DNA of 64,000 nt from Paenibacillus sp. H1-7 (GCF_022354825.1 NZ_CP031168.1:5581501-5645500), one strand, 5' to 3'; positions 35,715-43,345 are shown, counted from the first letter of the stretch. The notes: a model not told the origin generated them from the sequence alone. Numbers and translations: made by a program.

Positions 35715-37008
35715 TGGTTAACCCCTTTCCTTCTTCCCAAAAGCCTGACGGCAAATAATAAGAGATATTGTTCGTGATGTGTCCACCCACTCTGGAGATT
35801 ACAGCTGAAGGCCGGCCTCCAATTAAAAAGCAGCCCCAAAGCTGACGTCCGCTGGTCCACCCTTTCAATGTTTCAATCTCGATGGAAGGCAGTTCTATGT
35901 ACTGTTGATATACCATTGGCTGCTCCATGTACTCCTGTTCGCCGCTGTGGTCGATCGTATGACCATCCCCATCAATGATGGAGACCCCGCTGCCTTCCCG
36001 CCCGTAAATCGGCTTCACAACATAAGGGATGTTTCTGTCTGCAAACCGGTTCTCGAGGTAGGTAGGGAGCATGTATGCCTCGATCCATTCGTGCTCCTCA
36101 TCCGTATAAAATTGCCCCGCTTCGTGCAAATTCCAGATTAACGCCTGGAGCGCTTTCGTCTGAGCGGTAAAGCCGGAAGGAGGATTGATCACAGCCAGCT
36201 TTCGTTCGGCAATGAGCCTCAGCACATGCTCTCCCGTCGGATAACCGTCTTCATCCCGGTCTTCCGCCAATTTTTCCAGAGCGTGCAGCCGATACCAAAT
36301 ATCAACCGGCTTCAACGGCCCGTCAGCTTGCTGAACCCACAGCCGGTCGTCCATAACCCTGAGATCGGACAACGCAGCAAATTCGGAAGCGAGACCGGAC
36401 TGGCGGAGCAAATATCGGGTCGTGCCGGCATCCTCTTCATGCCAATCCAAAGCGCTGAAGATAATATGCCGGGTACTGTAACCGGACGCCCGATAAGCTT
36501 CAACCGCTTGCCCGAAAGCTTGCTTAATGGCGGACCAGCAATCTGCGTTAGGATCCTCCGCTCCATAAGCGCGGCACACTTCCCCGTTGACGTAAAACGC
36601 TTCGACGATACCTGTAGGGGTATCGCTGTTAAACTCAAGCATTTTGATCTTCTGCCCGTTCACGGCAAAATCAAACCGCCCCACCACAGTCGGTGCAGGC
36701 ATAGACGGATCCAGGCTAACGCGAATCGCATCGAACGCTGACCGTGGAAGTCCGAGCTCCTCCAGCAGGGAATCGTCGGAAAGCTGAACGATCTGCACCG
36801 TTTTGGCAAAAAGCTGACCGAGCCTATCCGCAGCCTGATGCATACGCTGATGGAGCGTTCGGTCCAACCGGTAAAGACCCGCTAACGCATATTCCTCTCC
36901 GTACATGGAGTCCCATGTAAACGTGCCTTCGGCACGAAGCGTGCCGTAAATGGCCTCCCGCCGCTCAGCGTAGGAACGGTCATGCTCGTTGCTGTCCAAG
37001 TAAACCAT
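35701..37008 (-). CDS. Glutathionylspermidine-synthase-like ATP-grasp ligase
   Basis: The 435-residue protein matches the ATP-grasp amidase-free glutathionylspermidine-synthase family (YjfC/YgiC type). Marks are RFDFAVNGQKIKMLEFNSDT at 111-130, with TPTG following, TKALQALIW near 284 and VVKPIYGREGSGV at 330-342. Such enzymes join a carboxylate to an amine using ATP. No CHAP amidase domain is present. Polyamine-glutathione chemistry is unlikely in this host; predictions for the family include peptide tagging. It is coupled to DUF350 and follows the lipoprotein gene by 15 bases. Confidence 0.92.
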   Translation of the reverse strand: MVYLDSNEHDRSYAERREAIYGTLRAEGTFTWDSMYGEEYALAGLYRLDRTLHQRMHQAADRLGQLFAKTVQIVQLSDDSLLEELGLPRSAFDAIRVSLDPSMPAPTVVGRFDFAVNGQKIKMLEFNSDTPTGIVEAFYVNGEVCRAYGAEDPNADCWSAIKQAFGQAVEAYRASGYSTRHIIFSALDWHEEDAGTTRYLLRQSGLASEFAALSDLRVMDDRLWVQQADGPLKPVDIWYRLHALEKLAEDRDEDGYPTGEHVLRLIAERKLAVINPPSGFTAQTKALQALIWNLHEAGQFYTDEEHEWIEAYMLPTYLENRFADRNIPYVVKPIYGREGSGVSIIDGDGHTIDHSGEQEYMEQPMVYQQYIELPSIEIETLKGWTSGRQLWGCFLIGGRPSAVISRVGGHITNNISYYLPSGFWEEGKGLTNGTV

Positions 37009-37023
37009 AAATGTCCTCCCGCC

Positions 37024-37308
37024 TCATCCCGAACTGGAGCCGCTGCTGCTCCCGATTCCGCCATGGGAGGAGGAGCCTTGCGATATCCCCGATGAGCCGC
37101 TCACTGTTCCTGATTTGCCGGAGGAGGATCCACCCCGGTAATAACCGCTGGATGAAGTGCTTCCGCTGCCGTTATCGCAGTAGCCGTCGTTATTTTGATC
37201 GACGCAGTTCGAATTGGCCGCCGAGTTGGAGCACCCTGTCGCTGCTACAAGGGCTGTAGCCACGAATAAAGTGACCAGTTTATGCGTCTTCCCTTGTTTT
37301 TTTTCCAA
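37024..37308 (-). CDS. Small Ser/Gly-rich lipoprotein
   Basis: The 94-residue product has a signal peptide with lipobox VAATGC (Cys26), so it should be lipid-anchored outside the membrane. Then CVDQNNDGYCDNG looks like a small calcium loop (DxNxDG) between two cysteines, and the rest is almost only Ser, Gly and a few Tyr, His and Thr, ending SSGSSSG. It starts with TTG, after GAGGAAAG. E. coli YgiB/YjfM (DUF1190), partners of similar ligases, also end in Ser/Gly tails. It may be the ligase substrate; this is inference. Confidence 0.75.
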   Translation of the reverse strand: MEKKQGKTHKLVTLFVATALVAATGCSNSAANSNCVDQNNDGYCDNGSGSTSSSGYYRGGSSSGKSGTVSGSSGISQGSSSHGGIGSSSGSSSG

Positions 37309-37330
37309 GTTGGCTTTCCTCTTTTCTAAG

Positions 37331-37789
37331 TTATTGATATGGATCCGATTCTACCGCATAGTAGACGAACGTTTCCCGGTCCTCGTCAATCTCGACCGAC
37401 GTTTTGTACCATTCCTTGCCTTCCGCATACAAATAGTTCGCCTGCAAATACAGCATAGCTTCAAGGCTGTCAGGCAGCACAAACGTGTGAACCAGACGGT
37501 AATCGGCCCCGAATTTCTTGTATTCGCGAAGCTCCAGAGTCAGACCATGCAGCCCGTTGGTTCGCGGACTACCCCACGGCATCGTTCTCTCGTCATTGGC
37601 CTGCTTTACATAAATAACATAGCATGAATCCTCGACTGCGCATGACGTTTTCTCATAAACAACGCCTTCCTTGACGAAATAATCGCATGCGAACCGCAGG
37701 GCCGACTCTTCCCTTCCCATACGGTCGTAGTAGTACAGCAGAGGGAATTCCCCGCCCTCCTGGTACAATCGGTATTCCAATCGCGCCAC
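37331..37789 (-). CDS. Conserved-looking protein of unknown function, first in operon
   Basis: I do not recognise this 152-residue protein. It is soluble, rich in Tyr and acidic residues, and looks alpha/beta: a beta-type start (RLEYRLYQEGGEFPLLYYYD), a middle with CAVEDSCYVIYVKQ, and LHTFV-like strands near 110. GTG at 37789 follows AAGGGAGC. It lies 22 bases before the lipoprotein gene, so it opens the run lipoprotein, ATP-grasp, DUF350, ECF41 sigma. It might be a cytoplasmic adaptor or substrate of that system. Confidence 0.65.
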   Translation of the reverse strand: MARLEYRLYQEGGEFPLLYYYDRMGREESALRFACDYFVKEGVVYEKTSCAVEDSCYVIYVKQANDERTMPWGSPRTNGLHGLTLELREYKKFGADYRLVHTFVLPDSLEAMLYLQANYLYAEGKEWYKTSVEIDEDRETFVYYAVESDPYQ

Positions 37790-37982
37790 AATGCAACGCT
37801 CCCTTCCCGGTGCTTTATCGTTTTATGAAAAGACTGTTAAGTAATACGCGGCAATTTCGGAAAAGGTGCGTAGTCCATTGCTCCCAATTTTATGGTAACG
37901 CAGACGTCCCAGATGTCAATACAATTATTACTTACATTGCTGCCAAAGGGTTGTGAAAGGAAACACCTGCCATGTGAGCCGA

Positions 37983-38012
37983 TGGACGAAGCTCGTAGTA
38001 GCATGCTATGAT
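37983..38012 (+). promoter_or_regulatory. Promoter candidate of the Crp/Fnr gene
   Basis: TGGACG (37983-37988), 18 bases, TATGAT (38007-38012), with TG one base before the -10. A TGTGA half site lies at 37974-37978 just upstream of the -35. Confidence 0.5.
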
Positions 38013-38029
38013 ACCTCAGAGGTGAGCTC

Positions 38030-38539
38030 ATGATCGTACATAAAGGCGAAGTGCTGTTCCGCCAAGGGGAGACCGGTCCGCTCTTCCATATAAAAAGCGG
38101 CTTGTTCAAAATTATGAGGGTGCATGAGGACGGAAGCCCGTTTCTGGTCAATATTGTAGTGCCGGGAGAAACCATCCCCCACCATTCGTTAATCAGTCCG
38201 AAGGATTACCATGGAACGGCCATTGCGCTCGTGCAGAGTGAAGTGGAGGTGATTTCCCCCAGGGAGTGGTATGAAAGCCTCGAGCAGGATCCGGTCAAAT
38301 GCCGTGACATTGCGCTGCTGCTTCAAGGAAAGCTGAGGATGATGCAGCAAAGAATCGATCAATTAACCGTGGTCACTCCTGCCGAAAAGCTGGAGAAGCT
38401 TGAAGTCTGGTTTGCCGATTACATCACGGACATGGCTTTAACCGATATCCTGACGCAAGAGGAAATCGGGCAGCTGATCGGAATGAGGCGCGAGACCGTA
38501 AACCGGCTGTTACGAAATAAAACAAAGTCCCCCCGTTGA
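38030..38539 (+). CDS. Short Crp/Fnr family transcription regulator
   Basis: The 169-residue protein has a cyclic-nucleotide-binding-like beta-barrel from the first residue (KGEVLFRQGETGPLFHIKSG), a dimer helix near 95-125 and a helix-turn-helix QEEIGQLIGMRRETVNRLLR near 143-162. It stops just after the recognition helix, so the C-terminal wing is missing, and the N-terminus is some 20-40 residues shorter than usual. No Fe-S cysteines are seen. GAGGTG precedes ATG. It is convergent with hmp, which has a perfect Crp/Fnr box, so hmp is a likely target. Confidence 0.88.
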   Translation: MIVHKGEVLFRQGETGPLFHIKSGLFKIMRVHEDGSPFLVNIVVPGETIPHHSLISPKDYHGTAIALVQSEVEVISPREWYESLEQDPVKCRDIALLLQGKLRMMQQRIDQLTVVTPAEKLEKLEVWFADYITDMALTDILTQEEIGQLIGMRRETVNRLLRNKTKSPR

Positions 38540-38591
38540 TTAACATAGGCTGGCTTTCGCCATACGTAATCGGTGGAGAGACTTTGATTTT

Positions 38592-39845
38592 TTATGCTTG
38601 CAGCACTGGATCCGTACCTTCTACCGCTTCTTCCAGGCTGCCGGAAGGTCCGAAAAATTCGTAATGGATATGGTCAGCAGGGACGCCCCATTGTTTCAAT
38701 GCACGGTTCATTGCTTTCATGAACGGAACGGGACCGCAGAAATAGAAGACGGCATCCGGACCCGGAGCAACCGATTGCAGCCAGTCCAAATCAATATAGC
38801 CTTCCTTATCATAGCCGCCTTCCATCCGGTCCGCCGCCGTAGGCGTCTGGTAGCATACATAAGCTTGAACCTGTTCATTACGTTCAGCCAAATCGGCTAC
38901 ATGCCTTTTCATTGCATGAGTCGAACCGTTCTGAGCCGCATGGATAAAAGTAACCGGCTGTTGAGGCTTCGTCTCAACCAGTGTATTAAGCATACTGACC
39001 ATAGGCGTCAACCCGACCCCGCCGCTGATCAGGACTATCGGTAGAGAGCCTGCGTCTTTCAACGTGAAGCTTCCTGCCGGAGCAGTAAGCTCCAGAACAT
39101 CTCCAGCAGAGATGCGGTCATGCAAGTAGGTCGACACGATCCCTTCCGGCTTCTGTGCGTCGGCAGCCTCGCGTTTCACGGTAATCCGGTAATACGGTCT
39201 TCCCGGGGCATCCGATAAGCTGTACTGGCGAATATGAACGTTGGCTTGCCCTGGAATCGATAGCCGAACACTCACATATTGTCCAGGTTCGAAACGAGCC
39301 AACGCTCCTTGGTCTTCAGGGACAAGATAAAAAGAAGTAATAACGTCGCTCTCTTCTTCCTTGCGCTCTACGACGAATCGTCGGAAGCCTTCCCAGCCCC
39401 CCGGCTGTTTCTCCGCCTGCTCATACATCTCCGCTTCCACTTGAATAAAGGCACCTGCAATAACGCCATACGCTTCTCCCCAAGCGTTCAGAATCTCATC
39501 TGTAGCCGCATCTCCCAGAACTTCTTTAATCGCTTCCAGCAAAGTTTGCCCTACGATAGGATAGTGCTCCGGTTTAACGCCGAGGCTCCGGTGTTTTTGG
39601 CCGATTTGTTTAACTACGGGCAGGATGGCGGCCAAATTATCGATATGAAGCGCCGCTGCATATACCGCGTTGGCCAATGCCGTCTGCTGGCGTCCCTGCT
39701 TCTGATTGGCATGGTTAAACAGGTTCAGCAGCTCCGGATACCTTGTAAACAGCAGCTCATAAAACCGTTTCGTTATTGCAGTTCCGTGAACCTCCAAAAC
39801 GGGTACCGTCGATTTAATGATTTGTATCGTTTGCTCCTTCAGCAT
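38592..39845 (-). CDS. hmp: Flavohemoglobin (nitric oxide dioxygenase)
   Basis: Hmp turns NO and O2 into nitrate. The 417-residue protein has an N-terminal globin with Tyr29, Gln53 and the haem ligand His85 (KHRSLGV) at the same positions as in E. coli Hmp, an FAD domain with RQYSLSDAP near 208 and an NAD(P)H domain with ISGGVGLTPMVSML and FYFCGP. A tail of about 15 residues extends past the usual end. Upstream is a Crp/Fnr-type operator and a promoter candidate, so expression probably follows oxygen or nitrosative signals. Confidence 0.97.
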   Translation of the reverse strand: MLKEQTIQIIKSTVPVLEVHGTAITKRFYELLFTRYPELLNLFNHANQKQGRQQTALANAVYAAALHIDNLAAILPVVKQIGQKHRSLGVKPEHYPIVGQTLLEAIKEVLGDAATDEILNAWGEAYGVIAGAFIQVEAEMYEQAEKQPGGWEGFRRFVVERKEEESDVITSFYLVPEDQGALARFEPGQYVSVRLSIPGQANVHIRQYSLSDAPGRPYYRITVKREAADAQKPEGIVSTYLHDRISAGDVLELTAPAGSFTLKDAGSLPIVLISGGVGLTPMVSMLNTLVETKPQQPVTFIHAAQNGSTHAMKRHVADLAERNEQVQAYVCYQTPTAADRMEGGYDKEGYIDLDWLQSVAPGPDAVFYFCGPVPFMKAMNRALKQWGVPADHIHYEFFGPSGSLEEAVEGTDPVLQA

Positions 39846-39887
39846 AAGATCGCCCTCTTCTTTCTAGTTTCGTTTGCTCACAACTAC

Positions 39888-39893
39888 AGTGTA
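39888..39893 (-). promoter_or_regulatory. Predicted -10 of hmp
   Basis: On the minus strand TACACT; the -35 place (CAAGCT) is poor, as expected for an activator-dependent promoter. Start of transcription would be near 39881. Confidence 0.5.
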
Positions 39894-39914
39894 AACAAGA
39901 GGGCTAATGGAGCT

Positions 39915-39930
39915 TGTGATTCTCGTCACA
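39915..39930 (-). promoter_or_regulatory. Perfect Crp/Fnr-type box upstream of hmp
   Basis: TGTGA-TTCTCG-TCACA is a perfect match to the Crp/Fnr consensus TGTGA-N6-TCACA. Its centre (39922.5) is 41.5 bases upstream of the predicted start, the class II activator position. A further TGTGA lies at 39947-39951. Confidence 0.75.
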
Positions 39931-39968
39931 TCGAATGAGACGGTTTTGTGACACGGTGCAGGGCGAGT

Positions 39969-40793
39969 TCAGCTTGTGCAGCCTGCCTCTCGCTCAATCA
40001 CATAATGTATCGATTCGCCATCCCGCTGCAAGCTTGTTATCCTATAGCCTGCATTTAACAGCGGAACTAGTGCTTCACGCAAGGCGAACCGCCATTCCTT
40101 CGCCAATTCTGGGTTTTCACGCAGCAGCAGCTGAATGGACGGAGGCACCGCAACACGATATCCCTGCTGTCCGGCTTCAAAAGAATGCTTCTCCGGAGCC
40201 CCTTGCGCCGTAATGCTTACTAACTTGGACAAGCCCTCAGCATCAGGTACAGCCGGTTTCCTGCCATCCAACGCGCCGATAACCCGTGACGATTGCAAAT
40301 CCCATTCAAGCACGAGCCGGTCCATCGGGATGCCGCGTCTGCTTTCACCATAGTAGGACTCTACATAGCTTGCGGCGGTGCCGCCCAGCTTGCACACATT
40401 CAAATAAGCGTTGCGAGATTCCAATGGATCGTAAGTCCACACGATTTTTTCATATCCGTTCCTAATCGCCCATTGTCGCTGCTCCAGCTTCAGCCGCATA
40501 CCGATCCCTCGATCGCGGTATTCCGGGAGAATGCCGAGCATATGGGAGCACAAATAAGCTTTTCCCGCTGCCGCTGAATAGTCAGGAAAGCTATAGCTGA
40601 AGCCGACCGCCTGCTCCCGATGATACGCAACAAGCAAACATCCGCCGTTGCGGATAATCGCCATCATTTCGGGGAAAGCGGTAACGGCCTCATTTCCCCA
40701 GATCGTTTGCTGCAGCTGTCCCGCCTGCTTTATCATGGGCACGTCTATCGGCTCCGCTGTTTTGTATTCTATATCTGCCAGTAGCTTCGACAT
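39969..40793 (-). CDS. GNAT family acetyltransferase
   Basis: The protein of about 274 residues has a GNAT fold: LLVAYHREQAVGFSYSF, then the acetyl-CoA loop LGILPEYRDRGIGMRLK near 90-106 and a conserved-looking YDPLESRNAYLN. It resembles the large predicted GNAT group COG3375; the substrate is not known. The ATG at 40793 is chosen because GGAGAG lies six bases before; an in-frame ATG at 40844 has a weak site. It is on the same strand as hmp, but the hmp control region lies between them. Confidence 0.85.
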   Translation of the reverse strand: MSKLLADIEYKTAEPIDVPMIKQAGQLQQTIWGNEAVTAFPEMMAIIRNGGCLLVAYHREQAVGFSYSFPDYSAAAGKAYLCSHMLGILPEYRDRGIGMRLKLEQRQWAIRNGYEKIVWTYDPLESRNAYLNVCKLGGTAASYVESYYGESRRGIPMDRLVLEWDLQSSRVIGALDGRKPAVPDAEGLSKLVSITAQGAPEKHSFEAGQQGYRVAVPPSIQLLLRENPELAKEWRFALREALVPLLNAGYRITSLQRDGESIHYVIEREAGCTS

Positions 40794-40940
40794 CATAATC
40801 TCCCCGCTCTCCGCTGATTTTTCCAGCTGCTGCGTACCGTGCATTGCCTTGCCCTGCCTTGTCGGATTATTAAACTATCCTCTATTTCCTATTCAGTTCA
40901 GCGGGCTGTATGCATCTGAAAGCATCTGAAACGGCTTATT

Positions 40941-41186
40941 TTAGCGAATGGGCTTCTCCAATGTATATAAATCGTCTTCCATTGCGGCAAAGCGCTCGGT
41001 AACCAGCTGCCGGCTGTCGGCCACAGCTTGATTGTATATGAACGGTCCCGCCTGACTTATGAAAAAATCAAGCATCTGCTCCGCTGCCAACCGCCCAAGC
41101 TCTTCCGACCTTTCCTCGTAAAAATATTGCTGCACTCGCTCAATCAATTGCTCTTTATGCTCCTTCGGGAGTCTGATATTCATCAT
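40941..41186 (-). CDS. DUF2164 family protein
   Basis: The 81-residue protein fits DUF2164: IRLPKEHKEQLIERVQQYFYEERSEELG, then LAAEQMLDFFISQAGPFIYNQAV, is quoted here only in parts as KEQLIERVQQYFYEER and EQMLDFFISQAG. It is probably all-helical. Function is unknown. Two ATGs stand side by side; AAAGGATG precedes them. It stands alone between the GNAT gene and the beta-helix gene. Confidence 0.8.
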   Translation of the reverse strand: MMNIRLPKEHKEQLIERVQQYFYEERSEELGRLAAEQMLDFFISQAGPFIYNQAVADSRQLVTERFAAMEDDLYTLEKPIR

Positions 41187-41251
41187 TTGCTCATCATCCT
41201 TTTATGGAAATCGTTTTATCCTATCCTCTTTTACTATAGCCTTCCCGGGAG

Positions 41252-41284
41252 AAAAATACGTTCCCTGCATACGCAGAGAACGTA
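41252..41284 (-). terminator. Terminator after the beta-helix gene
   Basis: On the minus strand TACGTTC-t-CTGC, GTAT loop, GCAG-g-GAACGTA, then TTTTTC. It lies eight bases past the stop. Confidence 0.85.
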
Positions 41285-41291
41285 ATGATGG

Positions 41292-42611
41292 TTAAAATCC
41301 GTTTGTGATAGTGCCCGTCCCGCTATCCTTGACATTTTCCGCGTTGTCAAACCCGGTATTGCCGAAAACGCTGTTCGATTCACAGCGTGCCGAGCCGATG
41401 TTGATAGCCGCGCCGGTACATTGATACAAGCTATTGTTAGTAACCGCATTACGCTTGGTTGCGCCCTCGCCTACCGTATTCAGCAGGACGCCCGTTTGCG
41501 CGCGCCGGACTTCATTGCTTTTTACCGAATTCGCATCTCCATTAATGACTGTAATTCCGCTAGGGGAGGAGACAACGGTATTGCCGGTCAGCGTATTGCC
41601 GTAAGGTCGGTCATCGCCGGCATTGTCACCCGCCTCCAGCTGGATGCCAGCCGATGAGGGACGGTTGATGACATTATTAACAATTGTATTATAGCTGCAG
41701 GAGTCTTTGAGCCGAATGCCGATGGTGCAGCTCGATTGCTGATCCAATAAACCGTTAGCCGTTACCATGTTGCCTTCTATCAAATGATAGGAGCAGCTGT
41801 TCAGATTGGAGGACAGCAGGATCGCCGTGTCCAGACATTGCTCCATGACATTCCCGCTTACCGTGCAATAGGTTGCGCCTGCCGTTAGATGAATACAGCT
41901 CTTAGGGATTGTTTTAAAATGATTTCCTTGAATCGTATGGTTCGATCCGCCTTCTACGACGATGCCGTAGCCCTCACTCGGTGTTTCCGATCCGAGCAGC
42001 TGGGTGAAGGTACAATCCAGCAAGGATACGTGCCTGGATCTTACAACCCGAACCCCGTTGGTAATGTCATGAAACCTGCAACCGCGAATGGTCACATGAG
42101 TCGCTTCAACAATATGAATGCCCCGCTCAGCCACCTCTCCAGCTGCACCGCTAGGGCCGTACCCTTCGAAGGAAAGATTCTCAATCGAGAACGAACCTGC
42201 GCCAGCCCCTCCGTATATCATCAGCAAATTAGGCTCCCCGGCCCGAAGAACCGTCACACCGGCTCCGGCGCCAAGTATGCTGACTTTGGATCGAAGGTTT
42301 AACCAACGGTCAATCTTGTATCTTCCCGCGGGAAGAAACACGGTTCCCCCTTTATCTCCTGCTGCATCGATTGCAGCCTGGATGTAAGGCGAGTCATCAT
42401 CGTTCGAACCGGTTCCCGTTGCACCGAAATCCTTCACGTTAAACCAGGGCTTATTGTCGGTAACAGGAATAGTCGTCTTGGCCGCTTCTGCCTGCTTCGG
42501 CAGTCCGGCACCCATCGCAAGCAAGGCGCCCGCCGCTCCTACGGATGCAATAAGCTGTCTGCGAGTCATCGGCTTGCCGGATTCCGTCTCTTTATTATCC
42601 TGAATCGTCAC
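41292..42611 (-). CDS. Tat-exported right-handed beta-helix protein (pectate-lyase-3 type)
   Basis: The 439-residue protein has a twin-arginine signal (TRRQLIASVGAAGALLAMGA from residue 16, cleavage near AEA at 41-43). Then comes NVKDFGATGTGSNDDDSPYI, the start of the pectate-lyase superfamily (Pectate_lyase_3) domain, and about ten helix turns of PbH1 type, rich in Asn ladders such as VTNNSLYQC and GNTLTGNTVV. The substrate is likely a polysaccharide, but no catalytic residues can be named. It has its own terminator. Confidence 0.88.
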   Translation of the reverse strand: MTIQDNKETESGKPMTRRQLIASVGAAGALLAMGAGLPKQAEAAKTTIPVTDNKPWFNVKDFGATGTGSNDDDSPYIQAAIDAAGDKGGTVFLPAGRYKIDRWLNLRSKVSILGAGAGVTVLRAGEPNLLMIYGGAGAGSFSIENLSFEGYGPSGAAGEVAERGIHIVEATHVTIRGCRFHDITNGVRVVRSRHVSLLDCTFTQLLGSETPSEGYGIVVEGGSNHTIQGNHFKTIPKSCIHLTAGATYCTVSGNVMEQCLDTAILLSSNLNSCSYHLIEGNMVTANGLLDQQSSCTIGIRLKDSCSYNTIVNNVINRPSSAGIQLEAGDNAGDDRPYGNTLTGNTVVSSPSGITVINGDANSVKSNEVRRAQTGVLLNTVGEGATKRNAVTNNSLYQCTGAAINIGSARCESNSVFGNTGFDNAENVKDSGTGTITNGF

Positions 42612-42808
42612 TTGAAGCTCCTCCCCCTATGTAAGTATTCTATGAAAATTATAGCTTTCATAGATTGCGCTGGCAACCTCTGCCTGTGCTGTCATCGCCA
42701 AACAGCATGTTCACCAATTGGAAATATCCTCGATACGCTCCGAACTTAAACTTTCCATAGAGATGAGAAAACCGTCTATCGACGTCCTTCACAGAGGAGC
42801 GACCTTAA

Positions 42809-42842
42809 AGCTTTGCTTTAGCAAAACTCGCTACGTAAGCAA
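42809..42842. repeat. REP-like palindromic repeat, copy A
   Basis: AGCTTTGC-TTTA-GCAAAACT, then CGCTACGTAAGCA. The palindrome and the trailing CGTAAGCA match the copies at 63296-63368 (one arm mismatch). Confidence 0.6.
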
Positions 42843-42859
42843 GGTTGTTTTTATCGCCA

Positions 42860-42906
42860 AATAGAATTTTTACATCCGATGACCTCGGAATCTTATAAAT
42901 TCTATT
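42860..42906. repeat. Nested inverted repeat
   Basis: AATAGAATTT (42860-42869) and AAATTCTATT (42897-42906) are perfect 10-base arms. Between them CCGA-TGACC-TCGG makes a second stem. No U-tract follows directly, so its role is open. Confidence 0.55.
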
Positions 42907-42911
42907 GTGGT

Positions 42912-42936
42912 AAAAAAAAACAGACCCGAAGGTCTG
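42912..42936 (-). terminator. Terminator after the SpoVIF-like gene
   Basis: On the minus strand CAGACC-TTCG-GGTCTG followed by TTTTTTTTT; a stable UUCG tetraloop stem. Confidence 0.88.
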
Positions 42937-42969
42937 CCGTGGTTTACATCGTTAGTTCCCGTCCAATTG

Positions 42970-43257
42970 TCAGCGGAACATGCCCCAAAGCTTGATGAGA
43001 TGGAACGTGTTGTTCGGATCGATTTTTTGTGCGATGACAAAATTGACCATGTGCTCCGTCTGCATGTCCGTCAACCGTTCTCCCAGCACCTTACCCAACA
43101 TGCCGACAAAACGTCTGACCTTCATCCTATCCTGCAAATCCGTCTTCGTCACACCGTGCAAAATCATTTTGATCCGCTCTTTTGTGTCCGGATTCTTCAT
43201 CTTCAGCTTAACGCGTTCCACAAAGACAGGATCAAATCCATACTTTTGATAGCTCAT
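42970..43257 (-). CDS. Stage VI sporulation protein F-like
   Basis: The 95-residue, helix-rich protein resembles the SpoVIF (YjcC) family of late spore-assembly proteins: ERVKLKMKNPDTKERIKM, then KVRRFVGMLGKVLGERLT and HMVNFVIAQKIDPNN. Similarity is by general pattern, so the family call is moderate. ATG 43257 follows GGAGGTG. A SigK/SigE-like promoter lies upstream, overlapping the end of recG, which fits mother-cell expression. It ends at a strong terminator and so is a single-gene unit. Confidence 0.65.
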   Translation of the reverse strand: MSYQKYGFDPVFVERVKLKMKNPDTKERIKMILHGVTKTDLQDRMKVRRFVGMLGKVLGERLTDMQTEHMVNFVIAQKIDPNNTFHLIKLWGMFR

Positions 43258-43345
43258 GTCACGAACACCTCCGATCAAGGAAATGGTAGTCTAATGTGCC
43301 AACCTCCTTGTAAGTCTATGTCGGAGAGCTCGGACATGTGCCTTA

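Larger units (their letters stand above)
42612..42969. other. Intergenic region with palindromes and a REP-like repeat
   Basis: No gene is seen in these 358 bases. They hold a REP-like element (42809-42842), a large inverted repeat (42860-42906) and the terminator of the SpoVIF-like gene (42912-42936). ATCGCCAAA occurs twice, near 42694 and 42853. Confidence 0.6.

Noticed and set aside
39947..39953. TGTCACA on the minus strand, like an ECF41 -35 box
   Set aside because: No CGTC follows at 16 bases, and the bases are better explained as part of the Crp/Fnr-type region of hmp.
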